In this document: positions 17,723-26,689 of the stretch, in pieces | How the letters are laid out: each line of letters starts with the position of its first letter | Position numbering within the stretch: position 1 is the stretch's first letter | From: CAUZFZ01 sp963579025 | GTDB lineage: Bacteria; Planctomycetota; Planctomycetia; Planctomycetales; Planctomycetaceae | DNA length: 47,132 bases | Direction: 5' to 3' | Assembly (NCBI GenBank): GCA_963579025.1 | Contig: CAUZFZ010000070.1 | Location: forward strand, 1-47,132 | Translations under genes and position numbers: made by a program | The notes under the pieces: model-generated | What the model was told of the DNA's origin: nothing | Database searches by the model: none | What the model saw: the letters and a program-made list of their open reading frames with translations, nothing else

Positions 17723-18880
17723 ATGACGGACATGGCAGCAATCCGGGAAATCCATGCAGGACCACACCGTATGGTGCTGGCGATTAGCGGCGGTGGCAGC
17801 CAGGCCATCAGCGATTTGCTGCAGGCGCCGGGAGCATCGAACTCGTTGCTGGAGGCGGTCGTTCCGTATTCCCAGGCGGCTCTAAGCGACTGGCTGGAAG
17901 GCGAGCCCGAGAGTTTCTGCTCGCGCGAAACGGCCCTCAACATGGCAACCGTTGCCTGGCATCGCGCACGAGGACTGGCCCGACGTTCCGGGCTGACGGA
18001 TGACGATTGTCTTGGAGTTGCGTGTACCGCCTCCCTGGGCAGCGACAAACCGAAACGCGGTGAGCATCGTTGCTTGATCGCCATCGAGTCTTCCGAGGGC
18101 AGTAACATCCGATCGCTGACTCTGACAAAAGGTGCGCGGGACCGCGCTGCTGAAGAGTCGCTGGTTGCCGACCTTGTCGTATCGACACTTGCCAGTGTAA
18201 CGGGCTGCAAGGCGGCACCCGTTCGCTCGCTGCTCGGTGGCGAGCAGGTCCTTAGCGAGGACATTTCGTTGCCGGACGAGATTCGAGCTGTCCGAACTGG
18301 GACGGCGAGTCTGATCTGGTCTCTTCCAGACGGTCGACTTTCATCAGCAGCGACTGCGGACGGTCCGTTGCTGGGGATTCTGTCAGGGTCGTTCAACCCG
18401 CTGCACGCAGGACACCTTGAGCTGCGCAGTGTTGCCGAAGACATGCTGAATGGGCCGGTCTGCTTTGAGTTGCCGATTCGGAACGCGGACAAGCCGCCGC
18501 TGGGCGCCGCGTCCATCGAATCCCGGCGGTCTCAATTTGACGAGCATGCACTTGCACTGAGTGCGGCGCCACTGTTTGTGGACAAAGCGGCTCTGTTCCC
18601 GGGCGTGACGTTCGTTATTGGCTACGACACCGCGGAACGCATCATTCAGCCGCGTTTCTACGGAAGCAGTGAATCTGCAATGCGTGAGTCATTTAACACG
18701 ATACGGGATGTCGGATGTCGGTTTCTGGTGGCCGGTCGCAAGTCGGGCGGCGTATTCGAAACGCTTGACCTACTGCACGTTCCGAATGAACTCAAAGACT
18801 TGTTCGAGGAAATACCCGAGGAGCGGTTTCGAGCGGACATCTCCGCCACGGCGCTCCGTCAGTCGGGCGACCCGCAGTGA
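17723..18880 (+). CDS. CinA-like domain fused to NadD/cytidylyltransferase-like nucleotidyltransferase
   Basis: 385 residues, cytoplasmic. The N-terminal part (about 17-185) resembles the CinA C-terminal (nicotinamide-nucleotide amidohydrolase, PncC-type) fold, with VLAISGGGSQAISDLLQAPG and the GVACTASLGSD segment. The C-terminal part (from about 215) is a nucleotidyltransferase: GILSGSFNPLHAGHLELRS carries the HxGH motif at 228-231, and ISATALR (373-379) stands where this superfamily has ISSTxIR. Both halves belong to families acting on pyridine nucleotides, so a role in NAD salvage or repair is a reasonable inference, but the substrate is unknown. ATG at 17723; an alternative ATG lies three codons downstream. 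It could be co-transcribed with the DUF1080 gene 30 bases upstream, though the functions look unrelated. Confidence 0.85.
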   Translation: MTDMAAIREIHAGPHRMVLAISGGGSQAISDLLQAPGASNSLLEAVVPYSQAALSDWLEGEPESFCSRETALNMATVAWHRARGLARRSGLTDDDCLGVACTASLGSDKPKRGEHRCLIAIESSEGSNIRSLTLTKGARDRAAEESLVADLVVSTLASVTGCKAAPVRSLLGGEQVLSEDISLPDEIRAVRTGTASLIWSLPDGRLSSAATADGPLLGILSGSFNPLHAGHLELRSVAEDMLNGPVCFELPIRNADKPPLGAASIESRRSQFDEHALALSAAPLFVDKAALFPGVTFVIGYDTAERIIQPRFYGSSESAMRESFNTIRDVGCRFLVAGRKSGGVFETLDLLHVPNELKDLFEEIPEERFRADISATALRQSGDPQ

Positions 18881-18925
18881 ACTGTCCGGGATGTACGCAC
18901 CGTCGAGACGTATTGTTTTTGCGCT

Positions 18926-19146
18926 ATTTCAGTCCCGAAGGGACGGCGGCAAATAGCCCGGGGCATTCAGCCCCGGGATAATGGCCATGAATTGACCTTC
19001 GAGCCCCGGAGGGGCGACGCGCCGAGTGTATGCATTCTGCCGTCGCCCCTCCGGGGCTCGAAATACTATTGCCCCTGTTTCCACGGGTTGAAACCCGTGG
19101 CTATTCGCCTGCGTCCCTTCGGGACTGAAATGCTGCAACTTCAAAC
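18926..19146. repeat. Modular multi-hairpin repeat, family C, copy 1
   Basis: An outer inverted pair, ATTTCAGTCCCGAAGGGACG against CGTCCCTTCGGGACTGAAAT, encloses smaller palindromes: CCCGGGGCATTCAGCCCCGGG, a GAGCCCCGGAGGGGCGACG/CGTCGCCCCTCCGGGGCTC pair, and CCACGGGTTGAAACCCGTGG. The right edge runs into TGCAACTTCAAA, which also ends the copy at 45613-45841. It fills the space between two convergent genes and ends nine bases before the stop codon of the minus-strand gene. No coding capacity seen. Confidence 0.85.
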
Positions 19147-19154
19147 GCGAAACC

Positions 19155-22100
19155 TCACGGTTTCGTCTTTGTCGCCTCGACGGGTTTCATTTCCGCAATC
19201 CAGCGACGAATCATGGCGACGGCCTTCTCGTCAACCAGCGTCGTTGCGAGTTGCGGCATCTGACCGCGTCCCCGATGCGCGATGCGGTGCAACAGGATTG
19301 AGCGATCCGGTTCGCCCGGCGCGATCAGCCGCGGATCGGCGACATCATATTTGTGATGCAGCGGCTGAGCGTCGATGAGCTTTGTCTGATCGAGTGTCTT
19401 GTAGAAGACGATATCGAACTGGGCGTTTCCGCCACCCGCCGGAACATGGCATTGGGCACAGTTGGAATGCAGGTACGACCGGGCTCGTTTGCCGAGGTTC
19501 TCTGACTCGTCGTACGGATCAGTCAGCCTTGGCAGGTGTTTCGGATTGAGGCTCACCAGAATCTCGTTGTCGGGTGCCGTCCGCTGATTGCGCGTTGCCG
19601 TAATCTCGGCCACCTGTTTCTTTGCGGCCTCGGCGGAAACGCCTTCGTCTTCCAGTTGTCGCTGGAGAAAACCCGTCGCGTCTGCCGTCCAGTTGCCGTG
19701 TTTCAGCAGACCCAGTCGCGTGAACACGGCCAGTTGGTCATCGACAACTCCGTCTGCGTATTCGTGCTGCCGGTTCAACTGGGTCGAGGTCACGCCCAGC
19801 ACATATCGGGCTGCCCGGCTGTGGCAGATCATGCACTCGGCACGACTTGGAAACCGCCACTTATGACTGCGAGAGCCGGAATCTGTCGAAATCTCGAAGG
19901 CACGATCCAACCCCTCTTTTTCCACGAGCGTCGCGTCCGTCTGTTCGTCATTCCACAGGTAGGAGTATCCAATCCACTCATTCTGCTGCTTTGTAAGGAA
20001 CCGTGTTTCAATCCAGCGACGAGAGTTCGGATTACCCTCTTCCATTTCCAGTGCGAACGACTTTACCAGGACTGTGCTCTCGGGCAGGTTCCATGGACCA
20101 TTGCCCCCGAGGCTGAACTGTGTCGGCACTTGTTTGCCGGATGAATCCGTGGTCGGCGGCACCGCCATGTAGCGCTGCTTGATGGAACCATCCGACCACA
20201 ATGGAGCATTGACGGAATAGGGGAGGACTCCGTCAACCATCTGATGTTCGCCCACCGAAGCGAACAAACCAGAGTCACTGAGTTTCAATGGGAACGGATG
20301 ATCTGGCTCCTGAGCGACGGTGGGTACGAGTGTGTAGAACCCGCCCTTGTCTTTGTCCTGATAATCCGAGATCAGCAGTTCACCGTCGCCATCCAAACCG
20401 AAGTCTGTAATTGCCAGCGTCGAGTCGGCGATCTCTCGGTGCCATAACAGTTTCTTACCATCGTGCTTTGCTGCCCAGATCTTACCGGTGGAATGATCAC
20501 CGTAGAGATACGCTCCGTGGAGGTCAGGCAGTTTCGATCCGAAGTACACGACTCCGCCGGTTAGGGACCGGGACTCTGAATGCGGGTGGTCAAATATCGG
20601 CTTCGATACCGGTGTCGGCCCGAGTTTGCGTTCGGCATAGAAGATGTGCCCGCCCTCGTAGACGCTCCAACCGTAATTGGCGCCGCGTTTGATGAGGTAG
20701 ACCTGCTCCCACAGGTCCTGGCCATTATTACCAACCCACAGATTTCCATTCGTGGGGTCGACGGTCATACGCCACGGGTTACGGAATCCATACGCCCACG
20801 TTTCCGGCCGAAAGTCTGGCTGTCCAACAAATGGATTGTCCTTTGGTACCGAATACGTCTTGCCCGGTGCTGGATGATCGACATCAATCCGCAGCACTTT
20901 CGCGAGCATCAAATCCGTACGCTGACCGGTGAGGTTCGTATCAGAATCACTGGTACCGTCGCCCGAGGTCACGTAGAGCATTCCGTCCAGACCGAACGCG
21001 ACGGCGGCACCATTATGTCCATTCGATTCCCATTCAATGATCTGGAGCCGTGAATCGGGATCGAGTCGGTAGGGCGGTTTTCGTTCGATTGTGTAGCGAC
21101 TGATCTGGCACCACTTCGTGTCTTTGCCGTCGGCCTTCTTTTCCTTTCCCTCAATCACGCCATTGTGACCCAGGTACATGAACCCGTTGTCATCAAAGTT
21201 CGGATGAAAGGCCATGCTGAAAGCAGCGGACTTAAGTTCCAGCAGCGTTTCGAACTCTCCGCTCGCGGGATCTTCGGTGGTGCGGTACAGGCCTTTCGGT
21301 GTGATGAACAGAAGCCTTGAGCTGCCTGGCTCTGCGGTCACGGAAACTGGTCGCGAGATCTTCAGGTCAGGCAGGACACGCTCGACGTGATAGGGCAGGG
21401 GGGGCTCCGGCGAACCGACGACACGTGATGTTGTCGAGTAAGGCTTCAAGCCGTGAACGGATGGCTTGACCTTCGGGCCGACGAACTTCAGCGACGCGTA
21501 ATCCTCGTAGTGGTGGAAATCCCTGACGTTCAGCGGAGCGCATGTCGACAGGTCGGGGCCTTCGAAGTCGATGGAGTAGTCGTATCGGCACAGAGCAAAC
21601 TTCCAGGCTTCGCCGGGGGCTGGAGGCCCGCCCGTGCGAATCATGTCGGTCCAGGGGATGCGGCCTTCAACGGACCATCCCGTGTCGCGGTCCTGCCAGC
21701 GATTCAGCGTTCCGTCGAGCTTGACCTTTGCTTTGATGTGAAACTCGCCGTCGGCAATGAACCTCTGAAAGCCACCGGCTCTTCTTTGGGGGAGGAACAT
21801 GTCCATTTGAGTCCCGGCAGCGCTGACCTGGAATTCGTAGTAACCGGACCTCTTATCTGCCGGCTTGAAGAACAGTTCGAAGACGTCGTTGGTCCACGTT
21901 CGGCCATCGTGCTCGGTGACGTCCGCATACAGATCGGTGTCCTGCATTTCGGCGAAGAAGTAGAGGTGATCCCGATCCCACAACAGCCTCGCCTTTGTGG
22001 TTGATCGGGGTGGACGCGACCTGGTGTCTTTCAACCACGGCAGAGAGAAACGGTCGATGGACTGAGCGGTCTGCCACGCCGGTTCATCCGCGATACCGTC

Positions 22101-22223
22101 GAGTTTGGGTTCCGTGCTGGTCCAGCGACATTCGAACGCGGCGCCAGCAGCGCCTGCTGAATGTGAAAAACCGCCGACGAGCAACCAGGCAGCCAGTAGA
22201 AGGGCAGGGGGGCATTGCCACAT
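19155..22223 (-). CDS. CBM9-like / sugar-dehydrogenase propeller / dihaem cytochrome c fusion
   Basis: 1,022 residues, exported (hydrophobic stretch about 7-27). Three parts: a carbohydrate-family-9-like domain (about 28-250, with KLDGIADEPAWQTAQSID); a soluble glucose/sorbosone dehydrogenase-type beta-propeller (about 270-650, with YVTSGDGTSDSD and ETWAYGFRNPWRMTVDP) that in relatives binds PQQ; and a C-terminal cytochrome region like the SO_2930 dihaem family, with CMICH at 797-801 and CAQCH at 922-926. The layout suggests sugar binding, oxidation and electron withdrawal on one chain. PQQ dependence is inferred. The short spacer before the next downstream gene is filled by a family C repeat. 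ATG start; the Shine-Dalgarno sequence is weak. Confidence 0.9.
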   Translation of the reverse strand: MWQCPPALLLAAWLLVGGFSHSAGAAGAAFECRWTSTEPKLDGIADEPAWQTAQSIDRFSLPWLKDTRSRPPRSTTKARLLWDRDHLYFFAEMQDTDLYADVTEHDGRTWTNDVFELFFKPADKRSGYYEFQVSAAGTQMDMFLPQRRAGGFQRFIADGEFHIKAKVKLDGTLNRWQDRDTGWSVEGRIPWTDMIRTGGPPAPGEAWKFALCRYDYSIDFEGPDLSTCAPLNVRDFHHYEDYASLKFVGPKVKPSVHGLKPYSTTSRVVGSPEPPLPYHVERVLPDLKISRPVSVTAEPGSSRLLFITPKGLYRTTEDPASGEFETLLELKSAAFSMAFHPNFDDNGFMYLGHNGVIEGKEKKADGKDTKWCQISRYTIERKPPYRLDPDSRLQIIEWESNGHNGAAVAFGLDGMLYVTSGDGTSDSDTNLTGQRTDLMLAKVLRIDVDHPAPGKTYSVPKDNPFVGQPDFRPETWAYGFRNPWRMTVDPTNGNLWVGNNGQDLWEQVYLIKRGANYGWSVYEGGHIFYAERKLGPTPVSKPIFDHPHSESRSLTGGVVYFGSKLPDLHGAYLYGDHSTGKIWAAKHDGKKLLWHREIADSTLAITDFGLDGDGELLISDYQDKDKGGFYTLVPTVAQEPDHPFPLKLSDSGLFASVGEHQMVDGVLPYSVNAPLWSDGSIKQRYMAVPPTTDSSGKQVPTQFSLGGNGPWNLPESTVLVKSFALEMEEGNPNSRRWIETRFLTKQQNEWIGYSYLWNDEQTDATLVEKEGLDRAFEISTDSGSRSHKWRFPSRAECMICHSRAARYVLGVTSTQLNRQHEYADGVVDDQLAVFTRLGLLKHGNWTADATGFLQRQLEDEGVSAEAAKKQVAEITATRNQRTAPDNEILVSLNPKHLPRLTDPYDESENLGKRARSYLHSNCAQCHVPAGGGNAQFDIVFYKTLDQTKLIDAQPLHHKYDVADPRLIAPGEPDRSILLHRIAHRGRGQMPQLATTLVDEKAVAMIRRWIAEMKPVEATKTKP

Positions 22224-22312
22224 AGATGAGTCCCGGTAAATGGAACGTGACGACGAGCCAGCTCTGCCGATCCAGGCGTAACCGATACAGAAGTGCCGAC
22301 AACGTATTTGGG

Positions 22313-22387
22313 GAACGCTAATCGTCGCTAATCGACGCTAATACAATCGTGTCCGACATTAGCGTAAATTAGCGGTAATTAGTGTTC
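22313..22387. repeat. CTAATC-rich inverted repeat, family B, copy 2
   Basis: The left arm GAACGCTAATCGTCGCTAAT and the right arm ATTAGCGGTAATTAGTGTTC pair imperfectly, with further CGCTAAT/ATTAGCG pairing inside. Related to 10812-10897. It lies between two minus-strand genes, 12 bases beyond the stop codon of the upstream DUF1553 gene (22400), and may end or process that transcript. Confidence 0.8.
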
Positions 22388-22399
22388 CCGGCAGTCAGA

Positions 22400-24886
22400 T
22401 CAGTGATTGAACAGGAATTCTCGGGTACTGAGGACTGCCCAGAACATGTCTTCAAGCAGAAGTCGCTTCTGCTCGGCATCGTCCTCGGGCAATTCCGCGA
22501 ACTGTTCGAGCAGTCCGGTCTTCTCTTTCTTATTGGGAAGACGCGACAGGCACACGAGGAATGTCTCGTCGATCAGTTCCGTGGGGGAAAGGTCTGTCTT
22601 CAGCAGTTTACTGATGCGGTTATCCTCGGCCTTCAGTTTCCCGTTGATCGTTTTACCGTTCGCGATGTGCAATACCTGAACCATGCTCGGTTCATCCGTC
22701 CGTTCACATTCGCAGGTGATCTCTCGCGCATTGCGGCCGAACGTGCTGAGGAAATAGGACTCGACAGCCGAATCGTAAAGTTGAATCGCCCGTGTCCCCT
22801 TCGCATACAGTTTAGTTTCCTGACGGTCACCGCCGGGGAATCCGATGTGTGTGAAGGCTGTGGGGACGTCGGTCGCCTGCGAGATTGCGTCGAGCATGAC
22901 TTCAGCCATCAGTCGGCGGGGGTAATAGCGTGAATAGAACCGGTGCTCGTCCCGATTCTCGTCCAGCGGCAGACTGGATCGTTGATACGTGTGGGATTGA
23001 AGAATCGTCCGCATCAGTGCCTTCAGATCGTAATCGTGCTGGATCAGGTGGCTGGCCGCCGCGGCGAGCAATTCGTCATTGCTGGCCGGGTTTGAGCGGC
23101 GGAGGTCGTCGACCTCTTCGACCAGTCCCACTCCGAAGAAGTTCTGCCAGACGCGATTTGTGATCGCTCGGGTGAAGTAGGGGTTCTCCGGGCTGGTCAG
23201 CCATGCTGCGACGTGGATGCGACGATCGGTAGTGGCTTCATACGGAACCGGCTCTCCGTCGAGCGGTGTCGGCGGTTGCGGTTTGCCCGTGCGAGGCTGA
23301 GAGAGTTCGCCCGTCGGCACGACATACAAAGTGCGGACGCCGTCTCCATTGCGATAGTCACCACCCCAGCCTTTGGCGCGGACTCGCGAGAAAAGGTTTG
23401 CGAAACCGTAGTATTGATCGTTGGTCCATTTTTCGAGTGGATGGTTGTGGCATTTGGCGCAGGCAATCGACAGGCCCAGAAACGCCTTGCTGACGTTCTC
23501 GGCCATGTTCTCTGGATCCTGATGCAGGGCGTAGAAGTTGGTCGCACCGTTTTCGACAGAGCTGCCTGTTGACGTCACGATTTTGTGTGCCAGTTCATCC
23601 CACGGCGTGTTCTCTGCGACTTCGTTGTGGACCCACTTGTAATAGGCTTCGACGCCTTTGGGACGCAGCCGGTTACCTGAGATCGTCAGAACATCACTCC
23701 ATTTGTACGTCCAGTAATCAACGAACTCAGGTCGCGCGAGCAGGGATTCGATCAGCCGGTCGCGTTTGCCGTCTGTTTCGACCGCCAGAAATTCACGCAC
23801 GTCGGCAGCCGTCGGCAGCGTACCGATCGTGTCGAGGTAAGTTCGGCGAATGAACTGCTCGTCGGTGCAGGCCTCTGAAGGGCGCAGACGCAGGTCTTTC
23901 AGCTTTGCGAGCACCATGTCGTCGATAAAGTTGCGCCGGGGTTCGCTGGCGTAAACTTCCGCGGGAACATCATGCAGGTAGGGGCTGGTGACACGTGCCA
24001 GCACGATACGACTCGCGAACCATGCGGAGACCGCTCCGGAACCGTGACCGATCACGGTAACGTGACCGTGCTCGTCCACTTTGGCGACCGTCTCGTCCGC
24101 GGATGAGAACTGGACCCACTGCGTAACGTCTTCGGCGTGTCCGTCCGAGTAATGTGCCCGCACGATGATGTCCTGTGTCTGACCGACCGTCAGTTGCACG
24201 TCATCTGGCAGGATCTCGATCGATTCGACGACGGGATCGTCGTCGGCTGGCGGCTCTGCTCCTGCAGCGATCCATTCGGAGAGGACCCGATAATTGTGAG
24301 AATCCGTTTCGAATCGCAGTCCGCCTTTGTGCGGGAGTCCTCCACTGGGCTTGGCGAGGACCAGGCTGCGACCGGGATCAGACAGTTCGATGCGACGGCC
24401 CCGCGCCTGCTTCGCAATGATGAAGTAATCCGCGTCCGAGTTGTAACCGCGAAGGCTGAGTCGGAAGCCGCCTTTGCCGGCCAGAGCTCCGTGACATGAC
24501 CCCGAGTTGCACCCGACTCTGGCCAGCACGGCCTGAACATGATTGCGAAAACTCCACTCGTGCTGTCGTGCAAAGTGCTCGACGGTGACCTGCGATGTTG
24601 CCGAACCGCTCGCGGACGCCACCGTGATCGTCGCCGTGCCGTCTGAAAGCGGGATCAGTCTCGCGTTCTCGACCTTCACCACGGTGGGATCGCTGATCTT
24701 CCAGGTCAGTTCGCCCTTGACCTGGCCGGCATGCCGGGCGCCGGTCACGTGTTCGACCAGCAGACCCTGTCGTGCTTCGTTGCCGGTCAAAACGACCGTG
24801 GCAGGCAGCAACTGAATTTCTCCGGCAAGACAACATGCCGGCGCAAGCAGGTTGGACAACACGACGACGCGAACCAGTGTATTCAT
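22400..24886 (-). CDS. DUF1549/DUF1553 cytochrome-like protein with Ig-like domains
   Basis: 828 residues from the chosen ATG. Order: signal peptide (MNTLVRVVVLSNLLAPACCL, then AGE); a bacterial Ig-like (Big2) domain at about 25-103; a haem-like CNSGSCH at 126-132; a second Big2 domain at about 222-298; DUF1549 from about 318; DUF1553 with CAKCHNHPLEKW from residue 476; and the typical ending STREFLFNH. The open frame extends 23 codons further upstream, but only the internal ATG gives a proper signal peptide. It differs from the protein at 13262-16675 in lacking leucine-rich repeats. Probably exported and redox-active; the physiological role of the family is not established. Confidence 0.9.
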   Translation of the reverse strand: MNTLVRVVVLSNLLAPACCLAGEIQLLPATVVLTGNEARQGLLVEHVTGARHAGQVKGELTWKISDPTVVKVENARLIPLSDGTATITVASASGSATSQVTVEHFARQHEWSFRNHVQAVLARVGCNSGSCHGALAGKGGFRLSLRGYNSDADYFIIAKQARGRRIELSDPGRSLVLAKPSGGLPHKGGLRFETDSHNYRVLSEWIAAGAEPPADDDPVVESIEILPDDVQLTVGQTQDIIVRAHYSDGHAEDVTQWVQFSSADETVAKVDEHGHVTVIGHGSGAVSAWFASRIVLARVTSPYLHDVPAEVYASEPRRNFIDDMVLAKLKDLRLRPSEACTDEQFIRRTYLDTIGTLPTAADVREFLAVETDGKRDRLIESLLARPEFVDYWTYKWSDVLTISGNRLRPKGVEAYYKWVHNEVAENTPWDELAHKIVTSTGSSVENGATNFYALHQDPENMAENVSKAFLGLSIACAKCHNHPLEKWTNDQYYGFANLFSRVRAKGWGGDYRNGDGVRTLYVVPTGELSQPRTGKPQPPTPLDGEPVPYEATTDRRIHVAAWLTSPENPYFTRAITNRVWQNFFGVGLVEEVDDLRRSNPASNDELLAAAASHLIQHDYDLKALMRTILQSHTYQRSSLPLDENRDEHRFYSRYYPRRLMAEVMLDAISQATDVPTAFTHIGFPGGDRQETKLYAKGTRAIQLYDSAVESYFLSTFGRNAREITCECERTDEPSMVQVLHIANGKTINGKLKAEDNRISKLLKTDLSPTELIDETFLVCLSRLPNKKEKTGLLEQFAELPEDDAEQKRLLLEDMFWAVLSTREFLFNH

Positions 24887-24991
24887 GTCAGAAACTCGAC
24901 AGGGAGTCGGTACGGAAACGAACCGTGACGTCAGTGGCGACAGAATACCCGGCACAGGATTGACGGCCCAGCGTGCCGTCGCCCGTCATCG

Positions 24992-25951
24992 TCAAACGAT
25001 GATCGGACCGGCCTCGATGTTGATCCAGGTACTGAAGCTTTCGCCCGGACCGAGTGTTCGCCAGCCGGCGTCTACACCTCGCTGTTGAAGATTGACAGCG
25101 TCGGTGATGCAGGTGTAGGGCTCGAAACAGACAGCGTCGCGGTCTGGTGGCGTGTAGATCACCAGATCCCGAAAACTGCCGGGGTTCCGCTGCACGACCT
25201 GCAATCCGGCGGACTCATCCATCATGCAGGATTCGACCAGGTCAGCGGGCACGCCACCGAAGACATCATCCAGCTTACGTGTTCCGAAACGGATGCCGTC
25301 ATGCAGATCGAATTCGTCCGGCAATTGGCTCTTACCGCCGGTCGGAAGGCAGTCGATCAGCTCATACTGCGTCGTTGGGGGAGCGACAAGCAGGCACTGG
25401 TCAGCGCGTGAGTCCGCCGACAATGGCAGTCTGAAATAGGCATGCGTGCCGAGTCCCCAGGGTAAAGCGACGGTGTCGGGGTTGGTAATCTCGAAGCGTG
25501 AACGCAGGCCGCTGCCGGCGACTTCGTACCGACATCGGATCACGAAATCGGCAGGCCATAATTCCCGTCGATCTGGCGCGTCGCGTGAAAGGTGAAACTC
25601 ACCGACGGCAAAATCCGGCCCGGATGCGACCACGCGCCACGGCCGATCGAGACAGAATCCGTGGATCGCATTGCCAGTGTTGTCATAGCTCACGAGGTTG
25701 TCCGGCAGCTCGTAGTCGCGTCCGGCCCACGAGTACCTGCCCGCTCGGATGCGGTTGGGAAACGGAAACAGCAGCGGGATACCGTTACCGCTTTCTCGCC
25801 CTTCTCCGTCTTGAAAACCAGGCTGGGAATCGATCACATCGATGAAACGGCCATCAACGTCCGCTCGGAACGCGAAGCAGTTGAAACCGCGATCGACGGA
25901 GATGCTGGCAGTTGATGCGGAATCTGCGGATTTCAGTTCAAGGACATTCAT
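24992..25951 (-). CDS. Aldose 1-epimerase (galactose mutarotase family)
   Basis: 319 residues, without a signal peptide. The fold-defining motifs are present: FPFPNRIRAG near 62-71, the catalytic pair His97 (GNAIHGF) and His170 (GTHAYF), and Glu277 (CFEPYTC) as the likely base. The family interconverts alpha and beta anomers of hexoses; this branch often acts on glucose, galactose or sugar phosphates. It lies upstream of the DUF1549/DUF1553 gene on the same strand with about 105 bases between, so co-transcription is possible. ATG at 25951, with GGAG upstream. Confidence 0.92.
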   Translation of the reverse strand: MNVLELKSADSASTASISVDRGFNCFAFRADVDGRFIDVIDSQPGFQDGEGRESGNGIPLLFPFPNRIRAGRYSWAGRDYELPDNLVSYDNTGNAIHGFCLDRPWRVVASGPDFAVGEFHLSRDAPDRRELWPADFVIRCRYEVAGSGLRSRFEITNPDTVALPWGLGTHAYFRLPLSADSRADQCLLVAPPTTQYELIDCLPTGGKSQLPDEFDLHDGIRFGTRKLDDVFGGVPADLVESCMMDESAGLQVVQRNPGSFRDLVIYTPPDRDAVCFEPYTCITDAVNLQQRGVDAGWRTLGPGESFSTWINIEAGPIIV

Positions 25952-26051
25952 GGAGTCGCTCCGGTGCAGTGCATTGTCGGCGTGTTGTAGCGGCCGAACT
26001 GTCGGGCGACGAGTTGCCTGAATGCACCCGTACGAAACTTCCCGGGGCGCG

Positions 26052-26088
26052 CGAAAACAGCCCGGATGGTTAGTCCAGGCTGTTTTCG
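26052..26088. repeat. Hairpin between two minus-strand genes
   Basis: CGAAAACAGCC (26052-26062) and GGCTGTTTTCG (26078-26088) form an 11-base perfect stem with a 15-base loop. It lies 3' of the small gene at 26267-26689. There is no T-tract on either strand, so terminator function is uncertain. The rest of the gene-free stretch 25952-26266 shows nothing else I can name. Confidence 0.6.
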
Positions 26089-26266
26089 GTCGCGAAAATC
26101 AATGGTCTCTCAGGCTGTTCTCTGTTGCATGAGGCAGCCTTAATTGGCCCGCTGCCCAGCCGTAGGCGGCATTCGGTCAGCGACAAAGTTTTGTTGCGTT
26201 GTCTCCAACCGAAATGCGGTTCCCAAAACACGTGCCGTGGAATTCTTCTAAGAGTTGTTTCTGTTG

Positions 26267-26689
26267 TCAGGCCTGTTTATCGGATGTACGGATCGAGTCG
26301 GCCGCGTTAGCGTCGCCAATGGCACTGGGTCTCTCGCTCAGGATTCGCAGCCAGATGCGTTGTCCGCGATGGCAACCCTCGAGGCTAAGGTGAGCCCCCA
26401 GGTCGTCTTCGATTCCCATTGGACGAGTTTGCCAGCGGCATGCCTCTGGCTCATCCAGCAGTCCGGCCAGTGCAAAGACATCGACGGACAGAACCGGGTC
26501 GAGTGGGAATGCCTGCAGGCGACCACCGACTGTGTTCGCACTGCAGAACAGTGAAACTTCCCACTCGTCGTGGCCGTCCTCGGTATTCTGATACACGTGG
26601 CAGTGAACTTCGTCTGTCGTGTTGAGCGACGCCACCTCGTCCGTGGCTCGTTCGACGAACTCTCGCAACCAGGAGGGGATCTGGCTCAT
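26267..26689 (-). CDS. Uncharacterised 140-residue protein
   Basis: An acidic, apparently soluble protein beginning MSQIPSWLREFVERATDEVA, with no signal peptide or membrane segment. I do not recognise the family. The middle (HVYQNTEDGHDEWEVSLFCS) suggests a small alpha/beta domain with an EWEVSLF strand. The start is supported by a good Shine-Dalgarno sequence (AAGGAG) six to eleven bases before ATG at 26689, although the frame stays open 44 codons upstream. No obvious operon partner. Confidence 0.7.
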   Translation of the reverse strand: MSQIPSWLREFVERATDEVASLNTTDEVHCHVYQNTEDGHDEWEVSLFCSANTVGGRLQAFPLDPVLSVDVFALAGLLDEPEACRWQTRPMGIEDDLGAHLSLEGCHRGQRIWLRILSERPSAIGDANAADSIRTSDKQA

